The notes: generated by a model not told the origin, from the sequence alone. DNA of 40,454 bases from an uncultured Opitutales bacterium (GCA_900548275.1 URJY01000020.1:1-40454), one strand, 5' to 3'; numbered from the stretch's first letter, positions 32,564-40,280 are shown. A program made the numbers and translations.

Positions 32564-33754
32564 TTAAGCAATGATTTCCGAGATACGGCCTGCACCGATT
32601 GTGCGACCACCTTCACGGATAGCGAAACGCTGACCTTTTTCCATAGCGATGGGCTTCTGGAGGTCGATTTCGATGGAGAGGTTGTCACCGGGCATAACCA
32701 TTTCGACACCTTCGGGGAGTTTGCAAACACCCGTAACGTCGGCAGTACCGAAGAAGAACTGCGGGCGGTAGTTGGTGAAGAACGGAGTGTGGCGGCCGCC
32801 TTCGTCCTTGGTGAGGACGTAGATTTCAGCCTTGGCCTTCGTGTGGGGAGTAATCGAACCGGGCTTTGCGATAACCTGACCGCGCTGTACTTGGTTCTTT
32901 TCGATACCACGGAGGAGGAGACCAACGTTGTCGCCAGCCTGACCTTCGTCGAGGAGCTTGCGGAACATTTCGACGCCTGTAACAGTCGTCTTCTTGGTGT
33001 CGCCCAGACCGATGATTTCAACTTCGTCGCCAACGTGGATTTTGCCGCGTTCGATACGACCGGTTGCAACAGTACCACGACCGGTGATCGAGAATACGTC
33101 TTCAACCGACATCATGAAGGGCTTGTCAACGGGACGTTCGGGTTCGGGGATTTCCGCGTCGATAGCATCCATCAACTGGTTGATGCTGTTTACGCCGAAT
33201 TCCGTACCTTCGAGCGCGCCGAGAGCCGAACCGCGGATAATCGTGGTTTCGTCGCCCGGATACTGGTACTTGTTGAGGAGGTCGCGGACTTCCATTTCAA
33301 CGAGCTCGAGGAGTTCGGGGTCGTCGAGGAGGTCGCACTTGTTGAGGAAAACAACGATTTTCGGAACGCCGACCTGACGAGCGAGCAGGATGTGTTCGCG
33401 AGTCTGGGGCATCGGGCCGTCCGCCGCGCTGACAACGAGGATTGCGCCGTCCATCTGGGCAGCACCCGTGATCATGTTCTTGACGAAGTCCGCGTGTCCG
33501 GGGCAGTCAACGTGCGCATAGTGGCGCGTGGGAGTTTCGTACTCGACGTGCGCGACAGCGATAGTAACAGTCTTGGAAGCGTCGCGAACAGTGCCGCCCT
33601 TAGCAATGTCCTGATAGGACTTAAATTGAGCCAGGCCCTTGTCCGACTGAACCTTCAAGATTGCGGTCGTGAGTGTAGTTTTACCATGGTCGATGTGACC
33701 GATGGTGCCTACGTTTACGTGTGGTTTCGTTCTGACGAATGATTCTTTCGACAT
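32564..33754 (-). CDS. tuf: Elongation factor Tu with atypical switch I
   Basis: EF-Tu-GTP carries aminoacyl-tRNA to the ribosome. The 396-residue protein has G1 GHIDHGKT, G3 DCPGHADF with the catalytic His, G4 NKCD and GSAL. Domains 2 and 3 include GRGTVATGRIERG and HTPFFTNYRPQFFFG, ending in FAIREGGRTIGAGRISEI. Switch I is unusual. The usual RGITI before the HVEY motif is replaced by KTVTI, and the preceding segment (about residues 40-60) is IAKGGTVRDAS instead of the common DxxPEEKxRG type. The Thr expected to ligand magnesium is still available. It lies between tRNA-Thr and tRNA-Trp and is the only tuf in the window. Confidence 0.98.
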   Translation of the reverse strand: MSKESFVRTKPHVNVGTIGHIDHGKTTLTTAILKVQSDKGLAQFKSYQDIAKGGTVRDASKTVTIAVAHVEYETPTRHYAHVDCPGHADFVKNMITGAAQMDGAILVVSAADGPMPQTREHILLARQVGVPKIVVFLNKCDLLDDPELLELVEMEVRDLLNKYQYPGDETTIIRGSALGALEGTEFGVNSINQLMDAIDAEIPEPERPVDKPFMMSVEDVFSITGRGTVATGRIERGKIHVGDEVEIIGLGDTKKTTVTGVEMFRKLLDEGQAGDNVGLLLRGIEKNQVQRGQVIAKPGSITPHTKAKAEIYVLTKDEGGRHTPFFTNYRPQFFFGTADVTGVCKLPEGVEMVMPGDNLSIEIDLQKPIAMEKGQRFAIREGGRTIGAGRISEIIA

Positions 33755-33803
33755 GGTTCTTTCGGTTTTATTTTTTAGGTTTGATTGATGACTTTCAAGA
33801 GCG

Positions 33804-33876
33804 AGCCCCAGAGCGGATTTGAACCGCCGACCCCGTCCTTACCAAGGACGTGCTCTGCCAACTGAGCTACCGGGGC
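33804..33876 (-). tRNA. trnT: tRNA-Thr (GGT anticodon)
   Basis: A cloverleaf forms on the minus strand. The acceptor arms are GCCCCGG (33870-33876) and CTGGGGC (33805-33811, one G-U pair). The D-arm is GCTCAGTTGGCAGAGC, the anticodon stem is CGTCC/GGACG with loop TTGGTAA, and the T-arm has GGTTCAAATCC. The anticodon GGT is at 33841-33843. CCA is not encoded. It is the first transcribed gene of the long minus-strand run, 49 bp ahead of tuf. Confidence 0.97.
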
Positions 33877-33889
33877 GACACTTAAAAGC

Positions 33890-33905
33890 CGCCAGTTGTC
33901 TGGCG
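33890..33905 (-). other. Leader hairpin ahead of tRNA-Thr
   Basis: CGCCAG-ACAA-CTGGCG on the minus strand, followed by GCTTTTA, lies between the promoter and tRNA-Thr. On the plus strand the same stem is followed by six T residues. It could attenuate the operon, serve in 5' processing, or stop plus-strand transcription. Confidence 0.55.
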
Positions 33906-33927
33906 TTTTTTAATTTGAAAGGGACAA

Positions 33928-33956
33928 GTTATGAATCGCCCACCCCCGCTCGTCAA
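33928..33956 (-). promoter_or_regulatory. Promoter for tRNA-Thr, tuf and downstream genes
   Basis: On the minus strand -35 TTGACG (33951-33956) and -10 CATAAC (33928-33933) are exactly 17 bp apart. Immediately upstream lies an AT-rich palindrome of seven T and seven A residues (33958-33975), as expected of an UP element. The start site would be near 33921, about 45 nt before tRNA-Thr. Confidence 0.8.
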
Positions 33957-33982
33957 CACTTTTTTTAAAAAAAGTAAAAAAA

Positions 33983-34392
33983 GCAGGCTGCAGCCGCAAG
34001 GCGGTGGAACTTCGGGCGTGAATCGCGACGGTAGGAGTTGTAGAATGAAAAATGAATAATGAAAAATGAATAATGAATAATTGGGGTTTGCGCTGCTTTG
34101 CAGACAAACCCTATACACTCACAGGTGTAGCCCGTTGCCTCAATAGCTACCGAACGCAATGTAAAACCGAATGGTTACCTAAAAAAACAAAACCCAATAT
34201 CACCGTCCGAAACCATCCACACTCCGAAAGGCAACCTAAAGCAGGCTGCAGCCTGCACGGCTACGGAACTTCGTTCCTACTTGTGATACTTCGGCGCGAC
34301 TATAGTCGCGCCTTTTCCCGACAAGCCCGTATTGCCTGCGGCAATAACTTTCCTTTCGGAAAAATCCGCAAACAAGGTAATACCGAAAGGTA
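33983..34392. repeat. Array of short hairpins
   Basis: Successive perfect or near-perfect stems have small loops. CCGC-AAG-GCGG lies at 33994-34004, and GGGTTTG/CAAACCC with an inner CTGC-TTT-GCAG at 34084-34111. The GCAGGCTGCAGCCTGC palindrome is at 34241-34256, and GGAAC-TTC-GTTCC at 34265-34277. GCGCGAC-TATA-GTCGCGC lies within 34293-34312 and ATTGCC-TGC-GGCAAT at 34331-34345. TTTCC-TTTC-GGAAA is at 34349-34362 and TACC-GAAA-GGTA at 34381-34392. They resemble the array at the left edge of the window. Confidence 0.8.
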
Positions 34393-34456
34393 AACCTAAA
34401 AAAAGAAACCCACTATCACCGTCCGAAGCCACCCACACTCAGAAAGGCAACCTAAA
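34173..34456. repeat. Direct repeat pair, about 68 bp each
   Basis: Bases 34173-34240 recur at 34389-34456 with few differences; both contain TATCACCGTCCGAA and end GAAAGGCAACCTAAA. The copies flank the central hairpin cluster at 34241-34362, as though the hairpins were inserted between them or the unit was duplicated. Confidence 0.85.
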
Positions 34457-34477
34457 AAATAAAATCTAAAACACATC

Positions 34478-34495
34478 GCGCGACCACAGTCGCGC
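34478..34495. repeat. Third copy of the GCGCGAC stem
   Basis: GCGCGAC-CACA-GTCGCGC has the same 7-bp stem as the palindromes at 338-357 and 34293-34312, with loop CACA in place of TATA. Confidence 0.8.
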
Positions 34496-34535
34496 CCTAA
34501 AATAAAAAACCTCTCAACAATCCGCAAACTCCACA

Positions 34536-34675
34536 GCGGGGTTCTGCGGGGTACGGTTTGGCGCACAGGCAAGGCTCGCACAGAAAACGAAGGGAGGCTG
34601 TACTGAAGTACTGCCCCCCTTTGCTTTTCGCGCAAGACTTGGCTGTGCACCAAACAAGTCCCGCAGGTTCCCGCT
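34536..34675. repeat. Large imperfect inverted repeat at the fumarase 3' end
   Basis: Two arms of about 69 bases (34536-34604 and 34607-34675) align without gaps over most of their length around the centre GTACT-GA-AGTAC. Roughly two-thirds to three-quarters of positions pair. The right arm ends at the fumarase TAG. No flanking target duplication is evident. It could be a decayed MITE-like element or a large 3' RNA hairpin. Confidence 0.8.
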
Positions 34676-36293
34676 ACAACATCTTGAAAAAGTCGTTGCC
34701 CTTGTCGTCTACTAGGATGAAGGCAGGGAAATCGACAACATCAATCTTCCAAATCGCCTCCATCCCCAACTCGGGATACTCAAGCAACTCAACCTTCTTG
34801 ATGTTCTCCTTAGCCAAAAGTGCGGCAGGCCCGCCAATCGAACCGAGATAGAAACCGCCGTGCTTCTTGCAGGAATCGGTTACAACCTGCGAACGATTGC
34901 CCTTGGCAATCATAATCATACTACCGCCATTGGACTGGAATAAGTCAACATAGGGGTCCATACGACCCGCAGTCGTCGGACCGAACGAACCCGACGGCAT
35001 ACCCTCGGGAGTCTTCGCAGGCCCAGCATAGTAAATCGGATGATCCTTTATATACTGGGGAAGACCTTCGCCCTTGTCGAGACGCTCCTTGAGCTTGGCA
35101 TGGGCAATGTCGCGCCCTACAATAATCGTGCCCGAAAGCTTCAAACGGGTCTTGACGGGATACTTCGTAAGCTCGGCAAGAATCTCCTTCATCGGACGGT
35201 TGAGGTCGATGGCAACCGCACCGTCGGCAGTGTTCACACTCTTGTATTCGGCGGGAATGTATTTCGCGGGGTCGGTTTCGAGCTGCTCGAGCCAAATGCC
35301 GTCCTTGTCGATTTTCGCCTTCATGTTGCGGTCGGCGGAACAGGAAACGCCCAAGCCAATCGGGCAGCTTGCACCGTGGCGCGGCATACGGATTACGCGG
35401 ACATCGAGGGCGAAATTCGCGCCGCCGAACTGCGCGCCGATACCGAGCTTGCGGGTCTCCTCAAGCAGACGCTTTTCAAGCTCGACGTCGCGGAATGCGT
35501 GCCCGAGCTTGTTGCCCTGCGTGGGCAGATTGTCGAGATACTTTACCGACGCAAGCTTTACATTCTTGAGGTTCGCCTCGGCACTCGTACCGCCGATTAC
35601 CCAAGCGATGTGATAGGGAGGACACGCGGCAGTTCCCAAGCCCTTCATCTTCTCAATCATAAACGGGAGCAGACGCTCGGGCGTGAGAATCGCCTTGGTC
35701 TCCTGATAGAGATAGGTTTTGTTCGCCGAACCGCCGCCCTTTGCGACAAACAGGAAGTTGTAGGAATCGGAATTCGTGGCGTAAATGTCGATTTGCGCGG
35801 GGAGGTTGCACTTGGTGTTTACCTCGTCCCACATCGTAAGCGGCGCATTCTGCGAGTAGCGCAAGTTTTCCTGCGTGTAGCAGTCGTAAACGCCCTTCGA
35901 CAAATATTCCTCATCTTCGACGCCCGTCCAAACGCGCTGACCTTTTTTTGCGACAATCGTGGCAGTGCCGGTGTCCTGACAGAACGGCAACTTGCCCATC
36001 GCGGCGACCTCCGCATTGCGGAGCATCGTGAGGGCTACACTCTTGTCGTTGTCGCTTGCCCCGGGGTCTTTGAGAATCTTCGCCACAAGCTCGAGGTGCG
36101 CGGGACGCAGGAAGAAAGAGACGTCGCGCATTGCGGTGCGCGCGAGAAGCGCGAGACCTTCGGGATCGATTTTGAGGATTTTCTCCCCGTTAAAATCGAC
36201 GGTTGAAACATAGTCCTTCGTCAGCAGGCGATACTTTGTGTCGTCCTTGCCGAGGGGAAACATTTTCTGATATTCAAACGGTACTGTTGCCAT
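34674..36293 (-). CDS. fumA: Fumarate hydratase, class I (iron-sulfur)
   Basis: It interconverts fumarate and malate in the TCA cycle, using a [4Fe-4S] cluster. The 539-residue protein is full-length for the single-chain FumA/FumB type. It has cysteines at C105 (KLPFCQDTGT), C224 (TAACPPYHIA), C310 and C318 (HGASCPIGLGVSCSADRN), agreeing with the known cluster positions near 105, 224 and 318. The C-terminal beta-type domain has SGSFGPTTAGRMDPYVD and GGPAALLAKENI. It stands alone: divergent from the esterase gene and downstream of the repeat-rich gap. The exact paralog name is not determined; class I is certain. Confidence 0.95.
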   Translation of the reverse strand: MATVPFEYQKMFPLGKDDTKYRLLTKDYVSTVDFNGEKILKIDPEGLALLARTAMRDVSFFLRPAHLELVAKILKDPGASDNDKSVALTMLRNAEVAAMGKLPFCQDTGTATIVAKKGQRVWTGVEDEEYLSKGVYDCYTQENLRYSQNAPLTMWDEVNTKCNLPAQIDIYATNSDSYNFLFVAKGGGSANKTYLYQETKAILTPERLLPFMIEKMKGLGTAACPPYHIAWVIGGTSAEANLKNVKLASVKYLDNLPTQGNKLGHAFRDVELEKRLLEETRKLGIGAQFGGANFALDVRVIRMPRHGASCPIGLGVSCSADRNMKAKIDKDGIWLEQLETDPAKYIPAEYKSVNTADGAVAIDLNRPMKEILAELTKYPVKTRLKLSGTIIVGRDIAHAKLKERLDKGEGLPQYIKDHPIYYAGPAKTPEGMPSGSFGPTTAGRMDPYVDLFQSNGGSMIMIAKGNRSQVVTDSCKKHGGFYLGSIGGPAALLAKENIKKVELLEYPELGMEAIWKIDVVDFPAFILVDDKGNDFFKML

Positions 36294-36417
36294 AGGTTTT
36301 TTAGGTGTGAATTTTCAAAATATGAAAAAATCGAAATCTTTTTACAAGACAAAAGAACGCCCCGCAAACGGCGGGTATTTTGTTGAACTTTTCGAAATTA
36401 TCGGATTTTGTGCAGAT
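36294..36417. other. Divergent intergenic region, fumarase/esterase
   Basis: These 124 bp between two divergent genes must hold both promoters. It is AT-rich, with one small hairpin (CCCGC/GCGGG, near 36361-36376) upstream of the esterase. No clear -35/-10 pair stands out for either gene. Confidence 0.4.
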
Positions 36418-37932
36418 ATGAAGAAATTCGTTTTTGCAATTTGCGCAATGCTTCCGCTCGTTTCGGCGGCGGAGAAAAACAGAATCGCGGGAACGCTCAT
36501 ACCGTCCGACGGCGGCGCGGCGGCGGTCGAAAACACAGGCGGGAAAAATTATACCGTATCGGTAAAATTCGACCTTTCGAAAATCGCGGGCAAAGACATA
36601 AACTCGGCACGGCTCGCCGCACTCTGCGAAATGTCGGGCGGACAAAAGACAAGCCCGTCGCTGACCGTATCGCACAAGGGGCGCGAGTTCGACGCAACGA
36701 CGCTTGTCGGCGCGGGAAAAATTCAGGAAACGCGCATCGACGTTTTCGACATCGTAAAAGCCGCAATCGCAAACGGCGAGAAATCGGCGGAGTTTAAAAT
36801 TTTCTCGAAATGCCCCGCAGACTCCGCCCCGAAAGTCGAAATCAAACACGCCGCAATCGTGGCGGTCGACGGCGAAGACCGATACGAACTTGCCGACGCA
36901 CTCACGCCCGTTTTCGGCGGCGGAAAAATGCGCGGCGAATCGGTGTTCCCGCTCGGCGGCGAAGACGGCTCTGAGGCAAAGGCAAGGCTGCTTTTCGCGC
37001 CCAAGAAAATCGACGCGGCATACACCTACCGCGACGGGAAAAAGACAGCCCTCAAAGAGGGAACGGACTTCAAAATTTCGGGCGACACGGTCGAATTTTT
37101 GCGCGGCGGCGCGGTTCGCGAAATTCCCTACTCGGAAATTTATTCGGACAATCGGGACGAATTGAAAAAATTCGGCAGCTGCTTCTTTTTCGAAAATCTC
37201 GGCAAATACGCGTTCTTTTCGGAGGGCGCATGGTTCCATCAAAGACAAATATATTTCGATTATTCATACGACGGACAATCCGATTTTATTTTGCCGAAAC
37301 GCGCCCCGAAATCGCTCGAAAAGACAATGCGGCTGCTGAAGTCGGGCAAGCCCGTGAAAATCGTGCTCTACGGCGACAGCATCTCGGCGGGCGCAAACGC
37401 CACATTCCGCGACGACTTTCCGCCGTTCTCGCCGACCTGGGCGCAGATTATCGAAAAATCGCTGCGCAAAACATACGGCAAAAACGTAAAACTCGTAAAC
37501 CGCGCGCTCGGCGGCACGACAATCGGTTGGGGCGAAAGAAACATCGAAAACCTCGTCCTGCCCGACAAGCCCGACCTCGTAATCCTCGCATTCGGAATGA
37601 ACGACATCTGCAAGCCCGAAGTGCGCCGCGAAACGCTCGAAAAAATGATGGGTAAAGTCCGCGCGAAAAATCCGAACGCCGAATTTATCATCGTAAGCTC
37701 GATGCGCGCAAATCCGCTCTGGAGCAAGTCGATGGCGATTCAGGACAAATACCCCGAAGTCGACAAAAGCTTCGAATGCGAGTCGGTCGCGGTCGCAAAC
37801 GTGCGCGCCGCGCACGATGCGCTTCTCGAAAAGAAACGGTACATCGATATGACGGGAAACAACGTCAACCACCCGAACAAATTTCTGATAAACGTCTACG
37901 CGCAGACGATACTAAAGCTTCTCGAAAAATAA
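36418..37932 (+). CDS. Secreted SGNH/GDSL-type esterase with N-terminal accessory domain
   Basis: It is probably a carbohydrate O-acyl esterase acting outside the cytoplasm. From ATG at 36418 the protein is 504 residues. It has a signal peptide (MKKFVFAICAMLPLVSAAEK, cleavage near residue 18) and a beta-rich N-terminal region to about 300 of unknown type, perhaps a carbohydrate-binding domain. The SGNH domain has block I GDSISAG (320-325, Ser321), block II RALGGTT (Gly365), block III GMND (Asn395) and block V NHPN (His485). The residue three before the His is Asn482 instead of the usual Asp. An upstream in-frame Met at 36307 would add 37 residues before the signal peptide and is less likely. 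A shared terminator follows. Confidence 0.85.
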   Translation: MKKFVFAICAMLPLVSAAEKNRIAGTLIPSDGGAAAVENTGGKNYTVSVKFDLSKIAGKDINSARLAALCEMSGGQKTSPSLTVSHKGREFDATTLVGAGKIQETRIDVFDIVKAAIANGEKSAEFKIFSKCPADSAPKVEIKHAAIVAVDGEDRYELADALTPVFGGGKMRGESVFPLGGEDGSEAKARLLFAPKKIDAAYTYRDGKKTALKEGTDFKISGDTVEFLRGGAVREIPYSEIYSDNRDELKKFGSCFFFENLGKYAFFSEGAWFHQRQIYFDYSYDGQSDFILPKRAPKSLEKTMRLLKSGKPVKIVLYGDSISAGANATFRDDFPPFSPTWAQIIEKSLRKTYGKNVKLVNRALGGTTIGWGERNIENLVLPDKPDLVILAFGMNDICKPEVRRETLEKMMGKVRAKNPNAEFIIVSSMRANPLWSKSMAIQDKYPEVDKSFECESVAVANVRAAHDALLEKKRYIDMTGNNVNHPNKFLINVYAQTILKLLEK

Positions 37933-37943
37933 ATGCGCAAACA

Positions 37944-37987
37944 TAAAAAAATCCGCGAATCGCCGAAAACGTTCGCGGATTTTTTTT
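37944..37987. terminator. Bidirectional terminator
   Basis: A stem AATCCGCGAA/TTCGCGGATT with an 11-12 nt loop is flanked by seven A on the left and eight T on the right. It can terminate both the esterase (plus) and the convergent acyltransferase (minus). Confidence 0.9.
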
Positions 37988-37998
37988 GCGTCTGCGCG

Positions 37999-39120
37999 CT
38001 AAACCTTCAGATATATTTTGTGTTTGTACATATACAAAAGCAGGGAAAAAATCACTAAATACTGACAGCAGTTTATCAGAAACGGGTAGTAGTCTATTCC
38101 GCCGAAAACAAGCCGTTCCTCAAGACCGTATAGCAACGAACGCGGAATCGAACGAAAATCCACCACGGAAGAAACCGTATACGCAAATATCGAATTCATT
38201 CCGTAAATCTTGAGCCACCACAACCACTTGAGCCCGCCGCGGCAGTCAATCAAATAGTAGAATATCGCCATCGCCGCGACGCAAAGTCCGCCGCTGTAAA
38301 GCGTCATCGAACTCGACCAAATCTTTTTGATTATCGGCATTTGAATTTCCAACAACAAACCGCCAGCTATCAACGCTACCGAAAACAACAGAAGCCTTTT
38401 GACATTTGCAATCTTGTCCGCGCCGCGCATTATGCAGCCCGAAAACGCCCCGAGCATAACGGTTATGCCGAAATTCAGAGAGCTTACAATCCAAGTGTAG
38501 TGGTAGTTCGGCGAGGCAACCCATTGCCCGTTTTTCAAACTCACACCGTCGCGGAAACGCCCCATCAAAAGCTTGTCGACCTTTTCGGCAAAATTGCCGT
38601 CAGGCGTGAAATCGCCCCCGAACGTCATCAACGCCCATCCGACGGCAAATATCAGAACCGCCCAGACGATGCGCCCCCTCGTCTTGAAATTCAGAAAAAC
38701 CAGTGCGGTTATCAGATAGCCGACGGCTATTGACTGAAGCGTATTCGAGTAGAATTTAAACTTGTCGGGATTGAACGAAAGCAAGCCGCCCTGAACAACC
38801 ATCCCGAGTAAGAAAAGCAAAAACACGCGCCTTAGAATGCGGATGTACGATGCGGCAGACGCACCATACTTGTGCAGCGAAAACGGAATCGCCGCCCCCG
38901 ACATAAACAAAAACAGCGGCATAATCAAATCCCAGAAGCGAAAGCCATCCCACTGGCAATGCGTCAACTGCGTTTTGAAAAATTCCGCCGCCGCGCCCTC
39001 CCCGAAACACGAACGACTCAGCAACCAAAAAAGCAACGGCTGAAAACATACCAGAACAAATATGTCCAACCCGCGCAATACATCGAGCGATTCCAGCCGT
39101 CTGCCGACATTCTCCGCCAT
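37999..39120 (-). CDS. Multi-pass membrane acyltransferase-like protein (heparan-glucosaminide N-acetyltransferase/DUF5009 type)
   Basis: It probably moves acyl groups onto sugars across the membrane. From ATG at 39120 the protein has 373 residues; GGGAGGAAAT directly upstream decides this start over the ATG at 39132. It has about ten hydrophobic segments. The N-terminal signature LESLDVLRGLDIFVLV and the WDLIMPLFLFMSGAAIPFS stretch are typical of this family. A late SMTLYSGGLC and KIYGMNSIFAY also fit. The substrate is unknown. It is convergent with the secreted esterase and 21 bp after the exonuclease gene. Confidence 0.8.
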   Translation of the reverse strand: MAENVGRRLESLDVLRGLDIFVLVCFQPLLFWLLSRSCFGEGAAAEFFKTQLTHCQWDGFRFWDLIMPLFLFMSGAAIPFSLHKYGASAASYIRILRRVFLLFLLGMVVQGGLLSFNPDKFKFYSNTLQSIAVGYLITALVFLNFKTRGRIVWAVLIFAVGWALMTFGGDFTPDGNFAEKVDKLLMGRFRDGVSLKNGQWVASPNYHYTWIVSSLNFGITVMLGAFSGCIMRGADKIANVKRLLLFSVALIAGGLLLEIQMPIIKKIWSSSMTLYSGGLCVAAMAIFYYLIDCRGGLKWLWWLKIYGMNSIFAYTVSSVVDFRSIPRSLLYGLEERLVFGGIDYYPFLINCCQYLVIFSLLLYMYKHKIYLKV

Positions 39121-39153
39121 ATTTCCTCCCATCTACAATCAAATCAAATTCCG

Positions 39154-40032
39154 CTATATCGAAATCTGATACTGGTCTTTCGCGAAGTTGCGCAGGGCAA
39201 AAAGCGACTTCTTCATCTCCATCTCCTCGAGAAAATGTATTATCTCGTCGAAGTCGGGAGTCTTCGACGGCGCAAGCGGAACGTCGAGCGAAGTGTCGAG
39301 CGTTACGAGCGCGAGATTGCGGCGCAGAATGTCGGCGGAATCGGCTACGACCTTGCGGAAACGCTCGGGCTTTATCCAGTCGGCGCGGCGGATGAGCGTT
39401 TCGATGTCGCCGAAATCCTTGAGCCACTTGGCGGCGGTCTTCGGACCGACCCCGTCGATTCCGGGGATGTTGTCGGCAGTGTCGCCGATGAGCGCGAGAT
39501 ACGCGGGAATCTGCGACGGTACAACCCCGAACTTGGTCTTGACACCGACCGAATCAAGCTCGGTCCACTCCTTCATGCGCGGCTTGGGCGGAAGAAGCTG
39601 GCGGATGTTCGGCGAAACAAGCTGCGCGAAATCTTTGTCGGCACTTACGACCGCAACGGAATGCCCCTGCGCCTTGAGGGAAACGGCGGCACTGCCGAGC
39701 AGGTCGTCGGCTTCGATTCCCTCCGATTCGGTAGGCTCGAAGCCGAAAATCTCGCACAGATATTTCATCTGCGGAATCTGCCTGCGGAAATTTTCGGGAG
39801 CTTCGGAACGGTTCGCCTTGTACTGCGGGAAAATTTCGAGATGCCGCTTGGAACCGCCCCTGTCGAAAAATACGGCGGTGGAATGCGGCGTATCCGACGA
39901 CGAAAGCTTGAGCAGACTCGCGAAAAACGCGTGCAACGCACCCGTCGGGAAACCGTCCGAACGCGAAAGGTCGGGCATCGCATAGAAACAGCGGAACGCC
40001 AAATTGTAGCCGTCAATCAAATAGTACTTCAT
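39154..40032 (-). CDS. Stand-alone 5'-3' exonuclease (PolA N-terminal domain type)
   Basis: It is a FEN-like nuclease that removes RNA primers or flaps. The 292-residue product starts MKYYLIDGYNLAFRCFYA and has metal ligands in EGIEADDLLGS and SADKDFAQL. The helix-3-turn-helix is IGDTADNIPGIDGVGPKTAA. It ends where the exonuclease domain of DNA polymerase I would end, with no 3'-5' exonuclease or polymerase domains. It lies 23 bp after a tiny membrane-protein gene and 33 bp before the acyltransferase, so it may be co-transcribed with both. Some bacteria have such a separate protein in addition to PolA. Confidence 0.92.
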   Translation of the reverse strand: MKYYLIDGYNLAFRCFYAMPDLSRSDGFPTGALHAFFASLLKLSSSDTPHSTAVFFDRGGSKRHLEIFPQYKANRSEAPENFRRQIPQMKYLCEIFGFEPTESEGIEADDLLGSAAVSLKAQGHSVAVVSADKDFAQLVSPNIRQLLPPKPRMKEWTELDSVGVKTKFGVVPSQIPAYLALIGDTADNIPGIDGVGPKTAAKWLKDFGDIETLIRRADWIKPERFRKVVADSADILRRNLALVTLDTSLDVPLAPSKTPDFDEIIHFLEEMEMKKSLFALRNFAKDQYQISI

Positions 40033-40055
40033 AAATTACAAATTAACAAATTTTA

Positions 40056-40280
40056 TCATTGAAAGATATTCCAAGCAAACCAACACTCGCGCGCGAAATA
40101 GACCAACGCCAACGCCAGCGCAAGAAGCAGGAGCTTGCGCACCGACTTCCAAACCTCGCCGCGAATCTGGTACTTGCCGGTCTCGCCCGACGAACGGCGG
40201 CGAAACCCGTCGAGCGGGTCGGAAGGACGCACAGACTTTGCGTTCTTTACAACAAAAACCCTTTTCCGCCGAAAAAACAT
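40056..40280 (-). CDS. Small single-pass membrane protein
   Basis: I do not recognise it. From ATG at 40280 it has 74 residues: a basic N-terminus (MFFRRKRVFVVKN), a charged middle (DPLDGFRRRSSGETGKYQIR), then a hydrophobic helix (KLLLLALALALVYFA) and a short Trp/Phe-rich end. A TTG 7 codons upstream (40301) is an alternative start. It lies directly upstream of the exonuclease on the same strand, 23 bp away. Confidence 0.6.
   Translation of the reverse strand: MFFRRKRVFVVKNAKSVRPSDPLDGFRRRSSGETGKYQIRGEVWKSVRKLLLLALALALVYFARECWFAWNIFQ

Larger units (their letters stand above)
33877..34673. other. 797-bp repeat-rich gap between tRNA-Thr and the fumarase gene
   Basis: No gene is supported. The end near tRNA-Thr carries its promoter and leader hairpin. 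The rest consists of short hairpins, an A/T-rich stretch of AATGAATAATGAAAA-like units (about 34043-34082), a 68-bp direct repeat pair and a 140-bp inverted repeat abutting the fumarase stop. Short open frames here encode low-complexity Phe/His/Ser strings or both arms of the palindrome and are not genes. Confidence 0.8.

Noticed and set aside
33882..34159. Three overlapping minus-strand frames rich in Phe, His and Ser
   Set aside because: They translate the AATGAATAATGAAAA repeat in different frames and overlap the tRNA-Thr promoter.
34396..34851. Two similar short frames on opposite strands
   Set aside because: Their similarity is explained by the 140-bp inverted repeat at 34536-34675; one also overlaps fumarase.
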